Below, one piece after another: positions 48,258 through 59,936 of a stretch of 64,000 nucleotides of DNA. The notes beneath the pieces were generated by a model. It was not told the DNA's origin. It did no database searches and saw only the letters and a list, made by a program, of their open reading frames with translations. A program made the translations under genes and the position numbers. This DNA comes from Trachythela sp. YZ-2020 (lineage: Eukaryota; Cnidaria; Anthozoa; Malacalcyonacea; Clavulariidae), in NCBI GenBank assembly GCA_016169945.1, contig JADLSH010000014.1, forward strand, positions 124,001 through 188,000, read 5' to 3'. Numbering within the stretch: position 1 is the stretch's first letter; each line of letters begins with the position of its first letter.

Positions 48258-49134
48258 TGAGGGTCAAACAAGTATTTCAAAATCAATTAAGTTTTCCACA
48301 TGAACATATTTTGTTTGATCCTTGCATAATACCGGCACCAATCTGACTCTCCCATCCCTTGCTCCACAGTATAGAAGTTCCTCACTTGAAGCAAATGCCA
48401 TTGTTATCATTATGTGCCCCTTCACCAATAGTTTCTAGGGGTTGGGTACTCCCTACGACAAGTAAAATTGTCAGGCAAGTGAAGAAATCTGGCATCAGAT
48501 AATGTGAAAATAAATAAAGTGCCATCTGGCAACAGGTATCTATTGCCAAATAGTGTTACCCTCAAACCATGGAAGACCCTTGCAATAAAAATATTTATAT
48601 CACTTTTATACTTTATACCAGTTAATCTACTACTTACATTGCTTGATGCTTTTCCTTCAGTGAGAAGAACAGTATTAATCCTTTGTACCCTGCTCAGTTC
48701 ATGACATCTCATAAACATGATAACACTATAAATCAAGCAAATTGGTGGTAGCTTCTTTCCAGGGTTCAACATGGGGCAATCAAGCAAACTTGATAGGATT
48801 TCTGCAACGGTGGGACATCTATAGTTGAGAGTTCGTTTACAATTTCGACCATCCAAGTCTCCTGGGACAAACCACCATAGGTTCTATCTCTCAACACAGA
48901 TGGCTCATCTCTTCTGGCAATATTCACCAATTCTTTGTTGGCCTCTCTCAGCAGCATGTTGAGTTGTTGTTTTATCTCTGATCACATTGTAAAGGATTTA
49001 CATTCTAGGACAGATATATAACAACATAGTTTAACACACAAACATAGAAGTCTATATTTTAGGTTGAATTTAATAGAAGCAATGGTCCTTTGATTAATTT
49101 GGGTCCTTGTATGGGGTCATTTTGCATAATTTCT

Positions 49135-49398
49135 GATGTATACAGCTAAATGAATTAAGGTTGTCCACTTGTCCCTGACAAAGCTAAAAGGCCAAAGCTG
49201 AAAGGTCAAAGGCAAGCGCTAAAAGTACGATTTTGTTCAAATTTTTGGCTCTTCAATGGCTGATTGTTTTCCATATACTTCAATTTAACAGATAATTTGG
49301 ACACAGCTACACAAAACTCGTCTTTCCTACCGTACTTTTTGCACTTGGCTTTGACCATTTAGCTTTGGACAAGTTTAATTCATTTAGCTGTATACATC
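49135..49398. mobile_element. Palindromic MITE copy B (intact)
   Basis: GATGTATACAGCTAAATGAA is inverted at the right end; the arms continue with GGTTGTCC and with AAAGGCCAAAGCTGAAAGGT on the left versus TTGACCATTTAGCTTTGG on the right. The 264-bp unit is the same family as the copy split around the TTAA element 1 kb away. Non-coding, in intron 1 of the DUF6589-family gene. Confidence 0.7.
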
Positions 49399-49430
49399 TA
49401 CGTAATTATTATTGTACCACTGTGAAGGTA

Positions 49431-49490
49431 GCCTCGGATTGGGCCTCAGATTCGGCCTCGGATTGAGCCTCATATTGGGCCGCACGTTCA
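49431..49490 (+). repeat. 12-bp minisatellite, five units
   Basis: Five consecutive 12-mers of consensus GCCTCGGATTGG, with 1-5 changes each, the last being the most diverged. Confidence 0.8.
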
Positions 49491-49946
49491 ACTGCATTCA
49501 ATCACTGAAAAGTAGATTTTACGAAACTTAATTTCTAGCTAATTTTACGGTACTTCTTGTTAAAAACCAAGCAGTAACTTGAGCAGTATAACGTATCTAT
49601 CCATTGCTTGGAGTAAACGATGAAAACCATCCTTTTTGTAGGAGAAATTTAAGATTTAAGACGCTGTGCATAGTGTGCGATTCCATATGCCACAGAATAT
49701 TGAACTTTTATACTTAGAAAAGCATTTGCAACTTCCAAGAAACAAGCACATAGTATTGTTTTGAAATTCCAATATATTGTAGATATTTAATGTTATATTC
49801 AATAATTTGTAACAATATAATTGCACCCACTATAAAAACGAAATTATCATAATATAGGGGACTTACCGAATATGCGCCTTCCCACATACAATATTAAGAT
49901 AGCATCTTCGCGAAATCGATTGCTACGATTACACAGGTACAGTTGT

Positions 49947-50462
49947 GCAGAATCTTTCCAATGGTAAAGAGCATTTAAGGTCACAGGCGCGGTAAACTTG
50001 AGATGTTCATGATATGCGAAACTCGCCAGTATGCCAACTCAAATATATGTAACTATAAGACGTCTATGTGTTTAGATAGCGTTTGCACGAATTCCACAAA
50101 TACGATTGCTTCCAAATTCAAGCATGTTCTACAAAACGTTGCAATATTTCTAATGGTACAGAGCGATTGGCGATGCAAGCTTTGTAAACTCCAGATTTTA
50201 AGGATTACTCAAGTAAAAAAGTAAAAATAGCGCGCGTTTACATATATGTCAGATTATAGAATTACATGGCGTTGACATACATATTCAAGACGCACTTGTT
50301 AACTGTGCGCAAATTCAACAATTGCTTTTGAACTGAAGCATATTGTCTAAAATTGTACACTCTTTCCAACGGTATATAGCACGAAGAGTCACAAGCGCAG
50401 CAAACTTGAAGTTTTCATGATATACGAGAATTGTAAGTATGTGAACTCAAATATATATCACA
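49947..50462. repeat. Diverged tandem array, period about 200 bp
   Basis: A block of about 105 bp (CAGAATCTTTCCAATGGTAA ... GGTCACAGGCGCGGTAAACT ... CATGATATGCGAAACT ... CAACTCAAATATATG) recurs near 50359-50462 (CACTCTTTCCAACGGTATAT ... GAGTCACAAGCGCAGCAAAC ... CATGATATACGAGAAT), with a poorer middle copy around 50140-50200. It lies just inside intron 1 of the DUF6589-family gene. Confidence 0.6.
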
Positions 50463-51202
50463 AATAGACAAATAATGCGTACTCACTTCTATATTCTGAC
50501 TGGATTCTTGACAAGAATCGAACGACAACGAAGTTCTGGCTGAAGGCCTCGCTGAAGGCGCCGCAGATGTAGCTTGGCGAGATCTTGGCGGTTGGGAAAT
50601 AGATGGTGAAACATCGACACAGCGTTTGAACCGGGTTTGACTTGACTCGCTTTGCCGAAATGACTGCTCGGTTTCCACAATTACCTTTTGAAAATCCACA
50701 GTATTATTAAGCCTGCGCTCGCATGGTCTACATATGAGATGCGGCAAATTCGCCTCGTAAACAATGGGATGCCCGCAAATTTGTTCGGCAATCTTGAGTA
50801 AAGCTCGATTTGAAGGCTTGAATATATTCTTGCGGCGACTTGTGTCGCCAACAGCTCTGCAAAGTCGACAAGAAGACGAATCTATCGAAGAATTTGAAGC
50901 TCGATACGCTTTTTTCGGTGTTTCCTTGGAAGTCATTCCGGTAAATGAGCTTTGAGACTGAAGCACACGTTTCCTTGTTGTAACTTGATATGTATTTTGA
51001 TATGGTTTGCAATGACTGTTATACTTCTTGCGGTATTTATTTCCGTGTTTACAGTAATATTTGACCGCCATGGCTAACTCAAATTATTTCTCACTCCTCG
51101 CAAGTCGCAAAAACTTATCAGGCATAAACGCATATATTAATACTACTACTCAGCCACCCTACCCTAATTTATTTTTTTTGTTATCTCCCAGATTCTGGGA
51201 GA

Positions 51203-51226
51203 CACGTGACCAGCCGATAGCAGGGT
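51203..51226 (-). repeat. Right inverted repeat of the RecQ/DUF6589 unit
   Basis: Inverse of 37873-37896 with one mismatch. Its CACGTG lies 131 bp upstream of the DUF6589-family ATG at 51071. An adjoining TCTCCCAGATTCTGGGAGA hairpin occupies 51184-51202. Confidence 0.7.
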
Positions 51227-51229
51227 AAT

Positions 51230-53600
51230 TTCGCAGCGGGTGGCAATTGGAAAGTACCATGCGACGGAGGTTGCGATATAGACTGTTGAAACGTATTTTA
51301 AAAATACTAATAAATATAAAAAATCCATGTAAAATTAGTCTGTATTTAATAAAAGTATCAAAAATCCATGTAAAATTACTTGACAAATCTTATACTGTAA
51401 AATTCATAATAATTAATTATCTATAAAAATATACGATAAAAATGAAGGAAGATCCTCAAAATTTGAAAGAGTATGACATCAGTGGACGGAATCGACATTT
51501 CCTCATAAATATGTGATCTAAATTTATATAAAAGTATACCTTCTAATAACTGCTCTGGTGCGAGGCCGAATATAATTGCGTTTTATGTTCAACAAAACAA
51601 CTGGGAATTGTTGTTATATTTAGTACAAAAAAACCCGGACTTTCAATAATCCAATATTTCAGTATCGTACACTTTTTTGGAATGATTTACCCCTCGCCAA
51701 AAAATTTGAATAATATGTAGTGTTGGAAATAGCTTTTCCGCTGTCAAGACCAGATTAAGCAAACATGCAGGCAAAGCAGTCGTCGAATTTGTCGTCGACT
51801 TTATGCGATTAATAGGCAATGGTCAAGCATAAATTAGAGGCTGATCCTGTAATCCATGTTATATATAGGAATAAAATAGGAATAGCTGTATTGAACTTGC
51901 TTCAAGTGGCTATGGATTTTATGCTTTTTAATAACCAAATTTATTTGCAGTATCTAAATATAGATATTACCACAACCACTGAGAGTCTGCGCTTATGAAA
52001 TAAACATCGTGTGTAGATGGAGGTCTGATTGGTCCCGTGAAATAGTTGCATGATACTATACCTCAGACCAAGCCAAACTATATTTAATACCGATATGTAT
52101 TTGCAGAAGATGGCTGTTAATTTGAGGATTTATAGAACAAGGCAAAATGTGGTTTAAAATTTACTGCGAGAATACTTTAAACTATTATAAAGATGCGAAG
52201 ACGTGCACGCTTTAAAACATTTGCTTGATCAATGAAAATATAAACGGTAAATAAATTCCATTGATATTTCGACGTTAAAACAATATTTTTTATCTATATA
52301 TATCAGGATTAAGGGTACGTAAACTAGAAGATCAAATGCAGAATGTATATGCAATTTTTAATAAAAGTATAAAACACACTATAACAATTATATTATTTAT
52401 TGAAATACTTGTTACTAGACGTATTAGAAAACTTGAAATGCAGAAATGGGCAGTATATGATGTTAAGTTATAGGCATGAATATAGGTGAGATTTTGAAGA
52501 AGCAGGTGCTATGGCAATCATATTAAGTGAACGTTATGTGCAAATATATTTGATTCTGAATCAAACTACCTGAAAATAGTCGAGAGCTTCGATGTCGCGG
52601 TCTGAATATTTTTTTGCAAAAGTTATTTCCTTTTAGCGTCTAGCGAGTAAATGGAGGTCGTTGAATGACAGTAAATATAGAATATACATTTTTGGTACGT
52701 TTCGTTACTGAAACAATTATTTTATCATTTGCGGAACGGCTGTGCCGTAGAACTTGAAAGATTATAAGATATATATATATATTAATATATATTATGAATG
52801 GATTTTTTAATTTATAATTTATATTGAAGAAACATGTGTATCTAATGATCATATGAGGATATGAAACAAGCCAGGAGAACCTGAATTGAAGCAGCCAACT
52901 AGTTTAAATACTACAGCCAGGTGTTAATAAAGATTCAAGAAGGCAATGACAGATCTTTCCCATCCTGTTTGATGAGATAACGTGTGTTGACGAGCGTCAT
53001 GGCTGTTTTTAAAATATATTTGTAAAACAAGTCTGATATGAACAATCTACATATATGAACAATCTTGTTGGTACATTCCATGCTTATGGTACATTCCTTA
53101 CTCACATGCAAACGCGCAAGTAATGCACTAGTCAATCGAAACCCCTGAGCCTCGGGAGTATGCGGGGATATTAACATTTCGCGAGTGTTAAAGTCCTGGC
53201 CTTAAAATATTGTCCATTTGTTAAAATGCCGGGTGTTGGGATTCAGGTTAGCAGGAACATTCTTAAAATTTAATGAGACATTTCATATTTATGCCTTCCG
53301 GAAAAACTCTACATGCAGAAACCACATTGTTTTAAAAGTTTAAAAATATGTTTAGTATCAATTTTTCTGAGAGGACATATTCACTGACCAAAAAATATTT
53401 CTAATCTTTGAACATCTCCATTCTGACTGTGTTTCATCTATTATTCATTTGAATGTATTTTTGCATAAAATTATGTGACATATATCTACTACAATTTTCT
53501 TACAACAACCTACTGATCTTGATTATTGTATTTTACCACCCTCTCCTTGCTGTCGAACTCATTTCAATTTAATTTTTAATTACAAATCGTCCGTATAGGT
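51230..53600. other. Gene-free AT-rich stretch
   Basis: No exon or bounded element is supported. A short (TA)n run lies at 52770-52795. Open frames here lack recognisable motifs. Confidence 0.4.
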
Positions 53601-54183
53601 TTCTTTCAATATATTGATTTGATTGAATATTTTCTTCCAGACGACGTTTTTGCCCCAGAACAATAGCTTCATTTTGGTAGAAATCCATAAGGAAGTTGAA
53701 GACATGTGCTTCTTAGCCTCTTAATATTTTTCCTGTTATTTTCAGATTCCTGCATGCTGGTGGAAATGGTATTTGCTTGCTCACAGAGGTTAATGTTATG
53801 GAAGGCACAAAATGGTGATTTATGGGCGTTTGTGGATGAATGAAATAGATCACCTAAAATGAAATGGCGTTGTGACCCTGTTACTGGATGCTCTCCAATA
53901 CTGAGATCTTTTTCAGGCTTCTTGTTTTCGTCATGAGCTCTGAATTCACAGGTAACAATATCTGGAACATTGAGATTCTACATGGCAATACAGAAAAAGC
54001 AGACTAATGTTGTTACAGGGTCTTCCAAAAACGGTGGCCCCAATATATTTTGTGGTGTTGCTAAATAAGAGCAACAGAATGCTTATTGCATTCTTTCCAG
54101 AAATAAAGTTTTGGTAAATATCATGCTGTGCATGGAGCATGCAGCTCCCTTAAAAATGTACATACGTTACTTGGTGACTTGTC
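53600..54183 (-). pseudogene. KDZ-like transposase gene, C-terminal exons (downstream half, separated by a transposon)
   Basis: Reading leftward, the last 18 bases of an interrupted exon (54183-54166, encoding the residues DKSPSN after the duplicated TTA) end at a GTATGT donor. A following exon at about 53950-53700 reads EHPVTGSQRHFILGDLFHSS, TNAHKSPFCAFHNINLCEQ, ANTISTSMQESENNRKNIKR. Then, after a frame change near 53694-53703, comes NFLMDFYQNEAIVLGQKRR. The D-x-FH ... NxHKSPxC ... ESENN layout resembles the catalytic end of KDZ transposases (D..FH.....C and E..N). Its upstream half lies at 60552-63285. The frame change makes it non-functional even without the insertion. Confidence 0.6.
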
Positions 54184-54566
54184 TAAGGGACCGGTCATTA
54201 TTTATAGAAGGGGGGGAGGAGAATTTTCTATTTTCTATTTTTTTACAATTGAGAGACCCCCCCCTAAATAAACCGAAATTAAATTGTGGCCCCCCCTTCA
54301 TATTAGAAAATTTATTGTTGACCCCCCCCTCTTTTTCATAGATAATTTCTCTTATTCATAAATACTCGCCGATGGAGATTCCCAGACACTACCTCTATAT
54401 ATACATGGGATTAATCGATAAGATATCAAAGTGAACCAACTCAAATATACCAGCAAATGACATTGCATTGATATGTATATTAAATCAAGGACGCCAAATG
54501 CCATTTTAAATTACATCATGGCTCAATAAATATTTAACACAATGTAAGAGGTATTTTAATAGCAAT

Positions 54567-57500
54567 TTATTGTACATAACGTGTTCGCCAATTACCGACT
54601 TTGCGTCCACTTCGCGATACTAATGCTGGTGGATTACAAATATTATCAGTCTCACTGTCGTTACTCTCACTACCCATGTTGTCACTACTCTCACTCTCGT
54701 ATATTACCAAATCTTCATCGCTTCCACTTTCACTCTCGCTGTCGTCTTCTCTACTTATGGAAAAATTCTGTGGAATTTGTTCACCATTCTCGCTAAAATA
54801 GTGTGCAATTATCCTTCTTATCTTATCGTTTTTACGACCATTCTTGGGCAGCCGATAACGGTCCAGATATTTGTCGAGTTCAGGTACTTTCAGAGAACCA
54901 AGCTTTCCATCTTCCACAAGTAATTTCCAGTTATATGAAGAGACATCTTTTAGCTGCCTTTCTCTTCGGTCGCTTTGCCGCTGTCGATCACGGATTGTCT
55001 GGAGATTTTGCAAGCTTGTCAAGTGATCAAGGTAGGACTTAACATACTTTTCCTCCACGATAAATTTCTTCGAAAATTCTTTCACCCCATCAACATCATC
55101 CGTACTGAGACTCTTTTGCGCATACTGGTTTTTAATGTTATGTCTTGGTTGCCAGTCGTCAGGTTTTCGTTCATTTCCATCACTGTCTAAAACTGCAGTG
55201 TCATGAACAGGTTTGTAACAATAGTCTGGCAGTTTGGAGTAATCTGGAATTGGTCTAGGTATTCTTGCCATGACAGGTCCAACCCAACGATTCGCGGAAC
55301 AGTATTGGCACGAAGATCCTTGTGTTTTCTCACACGAGTCTCTGAGGAACTCACTGTATAATTCCCCCGATTGCACATGCGTGTCGATAAAATTGCATAT
55401 CTTGTCAAAGTATGCTGATCCTGGAAGTTTCGATCTAACATTCTTTGTGGTACTCATATACTTCGAGAGATAATCATCGTTAAAAAAGAACGAATCTTCT
55501 GTTTTTTCCGATACACAGCCATGAATAAATTCAGATAAAACAGGTGCACCGTCAATTCGTTCCGCTAGCTGGTGTGTAACTCTCCATGCATTCTTCTCCA
55601 TTCGCTGGGCTTCGTTAATTTCATAATCATGAAGGTTCATGCTAGCTATTTCATGATCTTGCAAATTATCAAAGCGCTTGTAATGTTCCCATTCGATGGT
55701 AGCACCATCAACAATGTCATCCCCAATTGCTGAGTTGGTTCTTTCCGCCTCGTTTTGGCCACTATCACCTCGCGAGCGATGTACTCGGATACGAAAATCT
55801 CTATTGTAAATTCTGTCCAGCTCTGCACTTCTTATTTTGACATCTCCATTGTTTACTGCAACGCCAGGCCCCGCATCAGTGAATTCTGCCCATCTTGGTT
55901 TGACTTGTGGCAATCTCAAGGACCATAGAAAATTTAGAACCTCTTGAGCTTGGGTTGTAAGTTCTTCAAAACTGGCAAGTTCAGGTCGTCTTGCCTCTTT
56001 AATCTTCTCTGCCAAGTTACTGCAATGAGTACTCAAAGGAGTTAGGTAACGTCTTATTTTGTCCACTAAAGTTTTTTCAGCTTCACAAAATACTGCCCTC
56101 TTTAAATCAACATTAGCACAAGCAATTTCCGTTCTGTGTAGAAAATGTTCCAAAGGCTTCAATTCATAGCTCTGATAAATGCATGACCCCTGCAGCTTCA
56201 TCCGCTGGAGATCTTCCATCATGGTCATATTATTCAGCATGAAAATATCACACTGAACTGTGGCACAAAATTGCCGAAAATTAGCTGAATACGACACAGA
56301 TTGATCGTCTGGGCCTGGAGTTACTTCATGATCATCTGGGTACTCACATCTTAGTCTGTGAGTTTCGTTTGCCCATGACGTACCAGAAGAAGAAACATAT
56401 GCTTTCGGTCTGACCACGACGACGTGCGTTTCACTTTTCGTTATCAGTTTTTGCGATCCATCATCCATGATTATGCCTTCTTTTTCAATTATCCTATGTG
56501 CTGCTGGTGTCTGGTACACCAGTCTCTCTGGCCAATCATACTTTGGTAATTGTCTCGCGCCTGCTCCATCCAGGGTAAGTATCTTGACATTCCTTGTCTT
56601 TTCCAAACCTTCTACACAATAAAAATAAATGTTTTAATGAGACATTTGGTTGCGCAGGATTCATTTACTATTAAATGATTGTAATGAGACTATGTAAATG
56701 TTTTTGGATGTATAAAAGTTAGGGGTTTATAGGTGTTACTAAATGGGGATGAAAGTGCTGTTCATGTGGTATTCCAGTTGCGTGCGTTGTATTGAATAGC
56801 ATGTCATCCCATCGTAAACTTAGGTGATGAAGTAGAAAGTAAATAGAAAGATAACACGCTTTCGTCCTATGGTGCTAATAAATGTACTCATGCAGTGTAT
56901 TAAACTAACAAAATTAATATGGTCTGTTATGAAACATTACCCGATGTTCCTGGTCTGATATATGCCTTGTCATCCATGGACTTCATGAAAGCGAACTTTT
57001 TGTTGTTGCTATCTGAAAACAGGAACTCCCTGGCATTCTTACAATGACTACGTTGATGATGCGTATTTTCATTATCACAATCTTCCGCTTTTGGCGGCTT
57101 CTTTGTGCAGAACAATCCCTTTCCAAGATGCAATTTTGCTTGATGACGAGATCTGTTCCATGGAGTTGTGGCTGATTTAATCATCTTCTTTCCTTTCCGA
57201 AGAAGCCTGTAGTTGGCAATCGACATTAAATCCCTTTTCTTCACTCGTCTGTTGGTAAACATCACTGGGTTGTGTCGCCTACCATGGTACGTAGCTTTTT
57301 CCTCGATGGCTTTAGCAATGAATTCCTCATCAGATGAATCCAACATTGTTTTTGCTCCTGCACCAAGTTTTCTTCTCTTAAGCCTGTTGCATTCTTGTAG
57401 TTCTGTAGCTGTTCTTTTTATTCTTTGCCGAACCTTCTGCTTGGTATACTTGTCAGCTTCATCAGGTTTTTCAAGGCAATTGATTTGAGTCTCATTCTCT

Positions 57501-58339
57501 TCGATTTGCTCCTTCAAAACATCTAGTTTCTCATAGACTTCGCTTATCCCATAATCGTGCCACCTACCAACCTTCTGTTCAACGATAGACGTGCACTCAT
57601 CAACTTTAACTTTCAAATTTTGTTGTCTTTGACGTAAGCGTAAGAGAACTGTTTCATGGGCTGCAGTCTCGGTTTCTTCAGTTTCCCCAATGACATATTT
57701 TACTTGTTTAACGTTATTGACAACATCATCGGGAAGTAATCCCAGCTCTTCGATTTCTCCTCTTTATCGGTTCGCTGCGAGGACAACTTTTGCGCCTTTT
57801 CTGTCCCATTCAGAGTCCATGGAGTCCAGTAGTCGTTTTAAGCCTGTTTTATCCAAATCAAGACGAATTTTACCAGTTTGAGTTTGAGGGGAATCATCTG
57901 TTTCGCGTTTAATAAACATATTATTGATATCAGCAATAAAAGATGGCAAATCTAGTGTCTGTGTCTTCAGAATAATGTATCGCTTATTAAACTGGAGAAA
58001 GTTTGCGACATATACGCATAATCCGTAACTTGGATGAAGAAGGATGTCCCTAAAATCTTTCTTTTCGATATGTTGTTCTTGGTGTCCACAGTACAGCTCA
58101 TATGCGATGTCAAACTCAATATATCCGATATGTTCCACACTGTTAATATCGTCCGGTTTCAATAAAAGATGATTGTGAATCTCGAGCAGACCTTGTATCT
58201 TTTTTTGTTTTTTTTCGTTGTTGGACTTCTTTGCTTCTGTATAATGATAATTCAACAAAAATGGCAAACCGTCTAGTTCGCACTGCTGGCGAGAAATCCT
58301 AACGTCAATTTCTTCACTAGTTTCTTTGTTCATTTGCAT
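54567..58339 (-). pseudogene. Large SAP-motif protein of the two-gene transposon, one in-frame stop
   Basis: Two minus-strand exons, 58339-56941 and 56611-54567, join in phase (G|AA at a GTAATG donor and TTGTGTAG acceptor) to give 1,147 codons from the first ATG. A single TAA at 57764-57766 interrupts an otherwise open frame between AANR and RGEIEELGLLPDDV. Visible parts: a charged helical stretch (QNLKVKVDECTSIVEQKVGR; KEQIEENETQINCLEK), a basic segment RLKRRKLGAG, a conserved APVLSEFIHGC, a Cys pair SSCQYCSANRW, PIPDYSKLPDYCY, DDWQPRHNIKNQYAQKSLS, a SAP-like helix-turn-helix KVPELDKYLDRYRLPKNGRK at about 1040-1060, and a Ser/Glu/Asp-rich tail. I recognise it as a multi-copy cnidarian family of unknown function. 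In this setting it is the likeliest transposase (inference), DNA-binding through the SAP motif. Confidence 0.7.
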
Positions 58340-58467
58340 AGTGGTTGTTGGTATATTTGAATATTTGATTTTCGAGTGTCTCTGTATGTATCTGATTATT
58401 TTGTAATAAGCACGTGGTGTCAACACATTAAAATTGGGTTACTTGAAGTATATCGTTAAAATTCAAC
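58340..58467. promoter_or_regulatory. Divergent promoter spacer of the two-gene transposon
   Basis: Only 128 bp separates the ATG of the SAP-motif gene (58339, minus) from the ATG of the SAM-domain gene (58468, plus). It must hold both 5' UTRs and promoters. It contains an E-box palindrome CACGTG at 58411-58416 and no clear TATA box at the usual distance in either direction. Some of this DNA is open in the minus-gene frame, so the minus start could lie upstream in a non-ATG context. Confidence 0.55.
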
Positions 58468-59836
58468 ATGGCGGATGTAGATAATACTTGGCAAGATTCT
58501 TCAGTCAGTTCAGTGATTGAATGGCTCACAAAGTGTGGCTTAATTGAATTTCAATGGCACTTTACAAGTGAAGGATATGACGACTTAGACGTTATTGCTG
58601 AAATGACAGCCAAAGACATTGAAGATTTAGGCATTTCAAAGAAGGGACATGTTAAGAAGATCTTGCTCTGTATTGAAAATCTGAGAGGAAATCTGCGGCA
58701 GAAAAGAATTCAACAGAAACTTGCTCCTACAGCTGACAAGAAATTCGTTCAGTTAGGTATCCTGCAAAATATTCAGTATTTTTTGTATTATTTATGTAAA
58801 CATGACAGTAGTCCTCAAACAGGAAAGAAACTACTATAAGTTTTTTTACTAAAAATAATTATTTAGATTCATTGAGAAAAAAATATAATATTAAGTTTAT
58901 TTGTTCTTTTTTTTTTGTGACCTAGTTCTTCATGCAAACCAAAAGGCACCTATACAGATCAACCACACACACACAAGTCCAAGTGGTGGTACACACAAAC
59001 CAACAACCCAGACAAAATATTTCAATGAAATCCTACCAGCCATATTTGCAGCAGCCAAACTCCATATGAGTGACCCTGTGTTTGAAGCGTATCTCTTTAA
59101 GGAGCGAACAAGACGGTGGGAATTAAAATTAAAGCTTGAAAAACTTGAAAAAAACCTCCAGTACCTTGTGTCGGAAGATAACAGTGCGTGTTATGGGAAA
59201 TATTTAAACCCTCTTAAACTTTCTAAGCCAACAGACATTAACCGCTGCCAATGTGGAGTAAGGGAAATGTCACTGATAGGAGAAACTGTGTTGAAAGAAA
59301 AGTCGGAGATTCAAAAAAATTATGAGATGTTGTTTGACAAGAAAGGCCAACAGTGTAAACCATGGGCAAAAGAGCAGAGACAATATTATGAGACATTACA
59401 GGCACATTTGAATTTGTTGCTGGATATGACAGAAGATGCTAAATCCAAACTCATCTTGAATCTCACTACAAGCAAAAAAGCATTTTCTGCTATTGCACCA
59501 AAAAAACTGTCCAATCAGGTTAAAAGAAGAAGAAAGGAAAACAAGAGAAAGGCAGTGAGGCGAAAAAACAAAAGAGAAGAATCTGCTGGAAAAAGTCTAA
59601 TGGAACAACTAGTTGATGAATACACTTTTAGAAACCTTTGCTTTCCAGATGGATATAGCAAAGATGCAGAAAGCCAACATGCTGTCACTGAAGATGAATT
59701 AAATCAAGAAGTTATGAAGAACTTAAAAAAAAAGTCAAATGTTAGAGTATTAGATCATCTGTATAATCAAGGTTGCTTTGCACTTGATGCTCTTCCTCTA
59801 ATAGGGCAAACCATGGACAGACTGGAAGCCCAATAA
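58468..59836 (+). CDS. SAM-domain, basic coiled-coil protein of the two-gene transposon
   Basis: Exons 58468-58756 and 58926-59836 join in phase (TTA G|GTATCC; ACCTAG acceptor) to encode 399 residues with no interruption. AACATGG gives an acceptable start context. Residues about 14-75 form a SAM domain: VIEWLTKCGLIEFQWHF, DLDVIAEMTAKDIEDLGI, GHVKKILLCIENL. A Ser/Thr/His-rich linker follows, then a helical region (RTRRWELKLKLEKLEKNLQ), a CQCG motif, KPWAKEQRQYYETLQAH and a strongly basic block QVKRRRKENKRKAVRRKNKR that may be a nuclear localisation or DNA-binding segment. SAM domains mediate oligomerisation, so it may be an accessory protein of the transposition complex (inference). Confidence 0.8.
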
Positions 59837-59936
59837 AAGCCCAATAAAAGTTTAACTTTCGGTAAAATTTGAATTGTTGCGTTCATGTTTTGTATAAATG
59901 GAAGTAGTGAGTACTGTGTTGAAAAGCTTCTTTTAA

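Larger units (their letters stand above)
40858..51071 (-). pseudogene. zf-AD/DUF6589-family gene with one frameshift and one in-frame stop
   Basis: Four minus-strand exons join in phase: 51071-50487, 48975-48638, 44801-43947 and 41925-40858, giving 949 codons once one lost base is counted. The ATG lies in AGCCATGG. Exon 1 has a zf-AD-like Cys pattern, C68-x2-C71 and C114-x2-C117 (SSCRLCRAVG ... HLICRPCERRL). Later landmarks typical of DUF6589 proteins are KKLPPICLIYSVIMFMRC, FVFVVDNIDWEEKVHDM, IPCFGDELTRVRFAGA, YFREVLNRRNV, MSVGHCYLVEALLEFF and MANWKGGRDKNIEIDLLQEN followed by RNADLKGLIRLMGANKT. Family function is unknown; the conserved Asp in VDNIDW and GDELT may be catalytic (inference). 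Lesions: a C run shortened from four to three at 48812-48814 (restoring one C joins STIDV to PTVAEIL), and TAA at 41716-41718 in an otherwise open frame. Introns hold several nested repeats. Confidence 0.75.
37873..51226. mobile_element. Candidate composite DNA element: RecQ helicase plus zf-AD/DUF6589 gene between inverted repeats
   Basis: A 24-bp sequence with core ATCGGCTGGTCACGTG lies at 37873-37896 and is inverted at 51203-51226 with a single mismatch. The helicase gene starts 107 bp inside the left copy and reads right; the zf-AD/DUF6589 gene starts 131 bp inside the right copy and reads left. The two converge near 39.7-40.9 kb. About 4 kb of the 13.35 kb is explained by later insertions into the second gene's introns, giving an ancestral unit near 9 kb. 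Beyond the left repeat an inverted GGGTCTGTCC..GGAGAGACCC stem (37852-37877) suggests the true terminus is slightly farther out. I could not define target duplications. No published superfamily with this gene pair is known to me. Confidence 0.55.

Noticed and set aside
37873..51226. Host BLM/WRN-type RecQ gene with an unrelated neighbour
   Set aside because: The protein lacks HRDC and winged-helix regions, is only 469 residues long, and starts right inside an inverted repeat that also borders the neighbouring gene; kept as an alternative but judged less likely.
18324..57766. Reassignment of TAA to an amino acid in this genome
   Set aside because: TAA ends the intact RecQ and SAM-domain frames at sensible places, and one internal stop is TAG; isolated nonsense mutations explain the data better.
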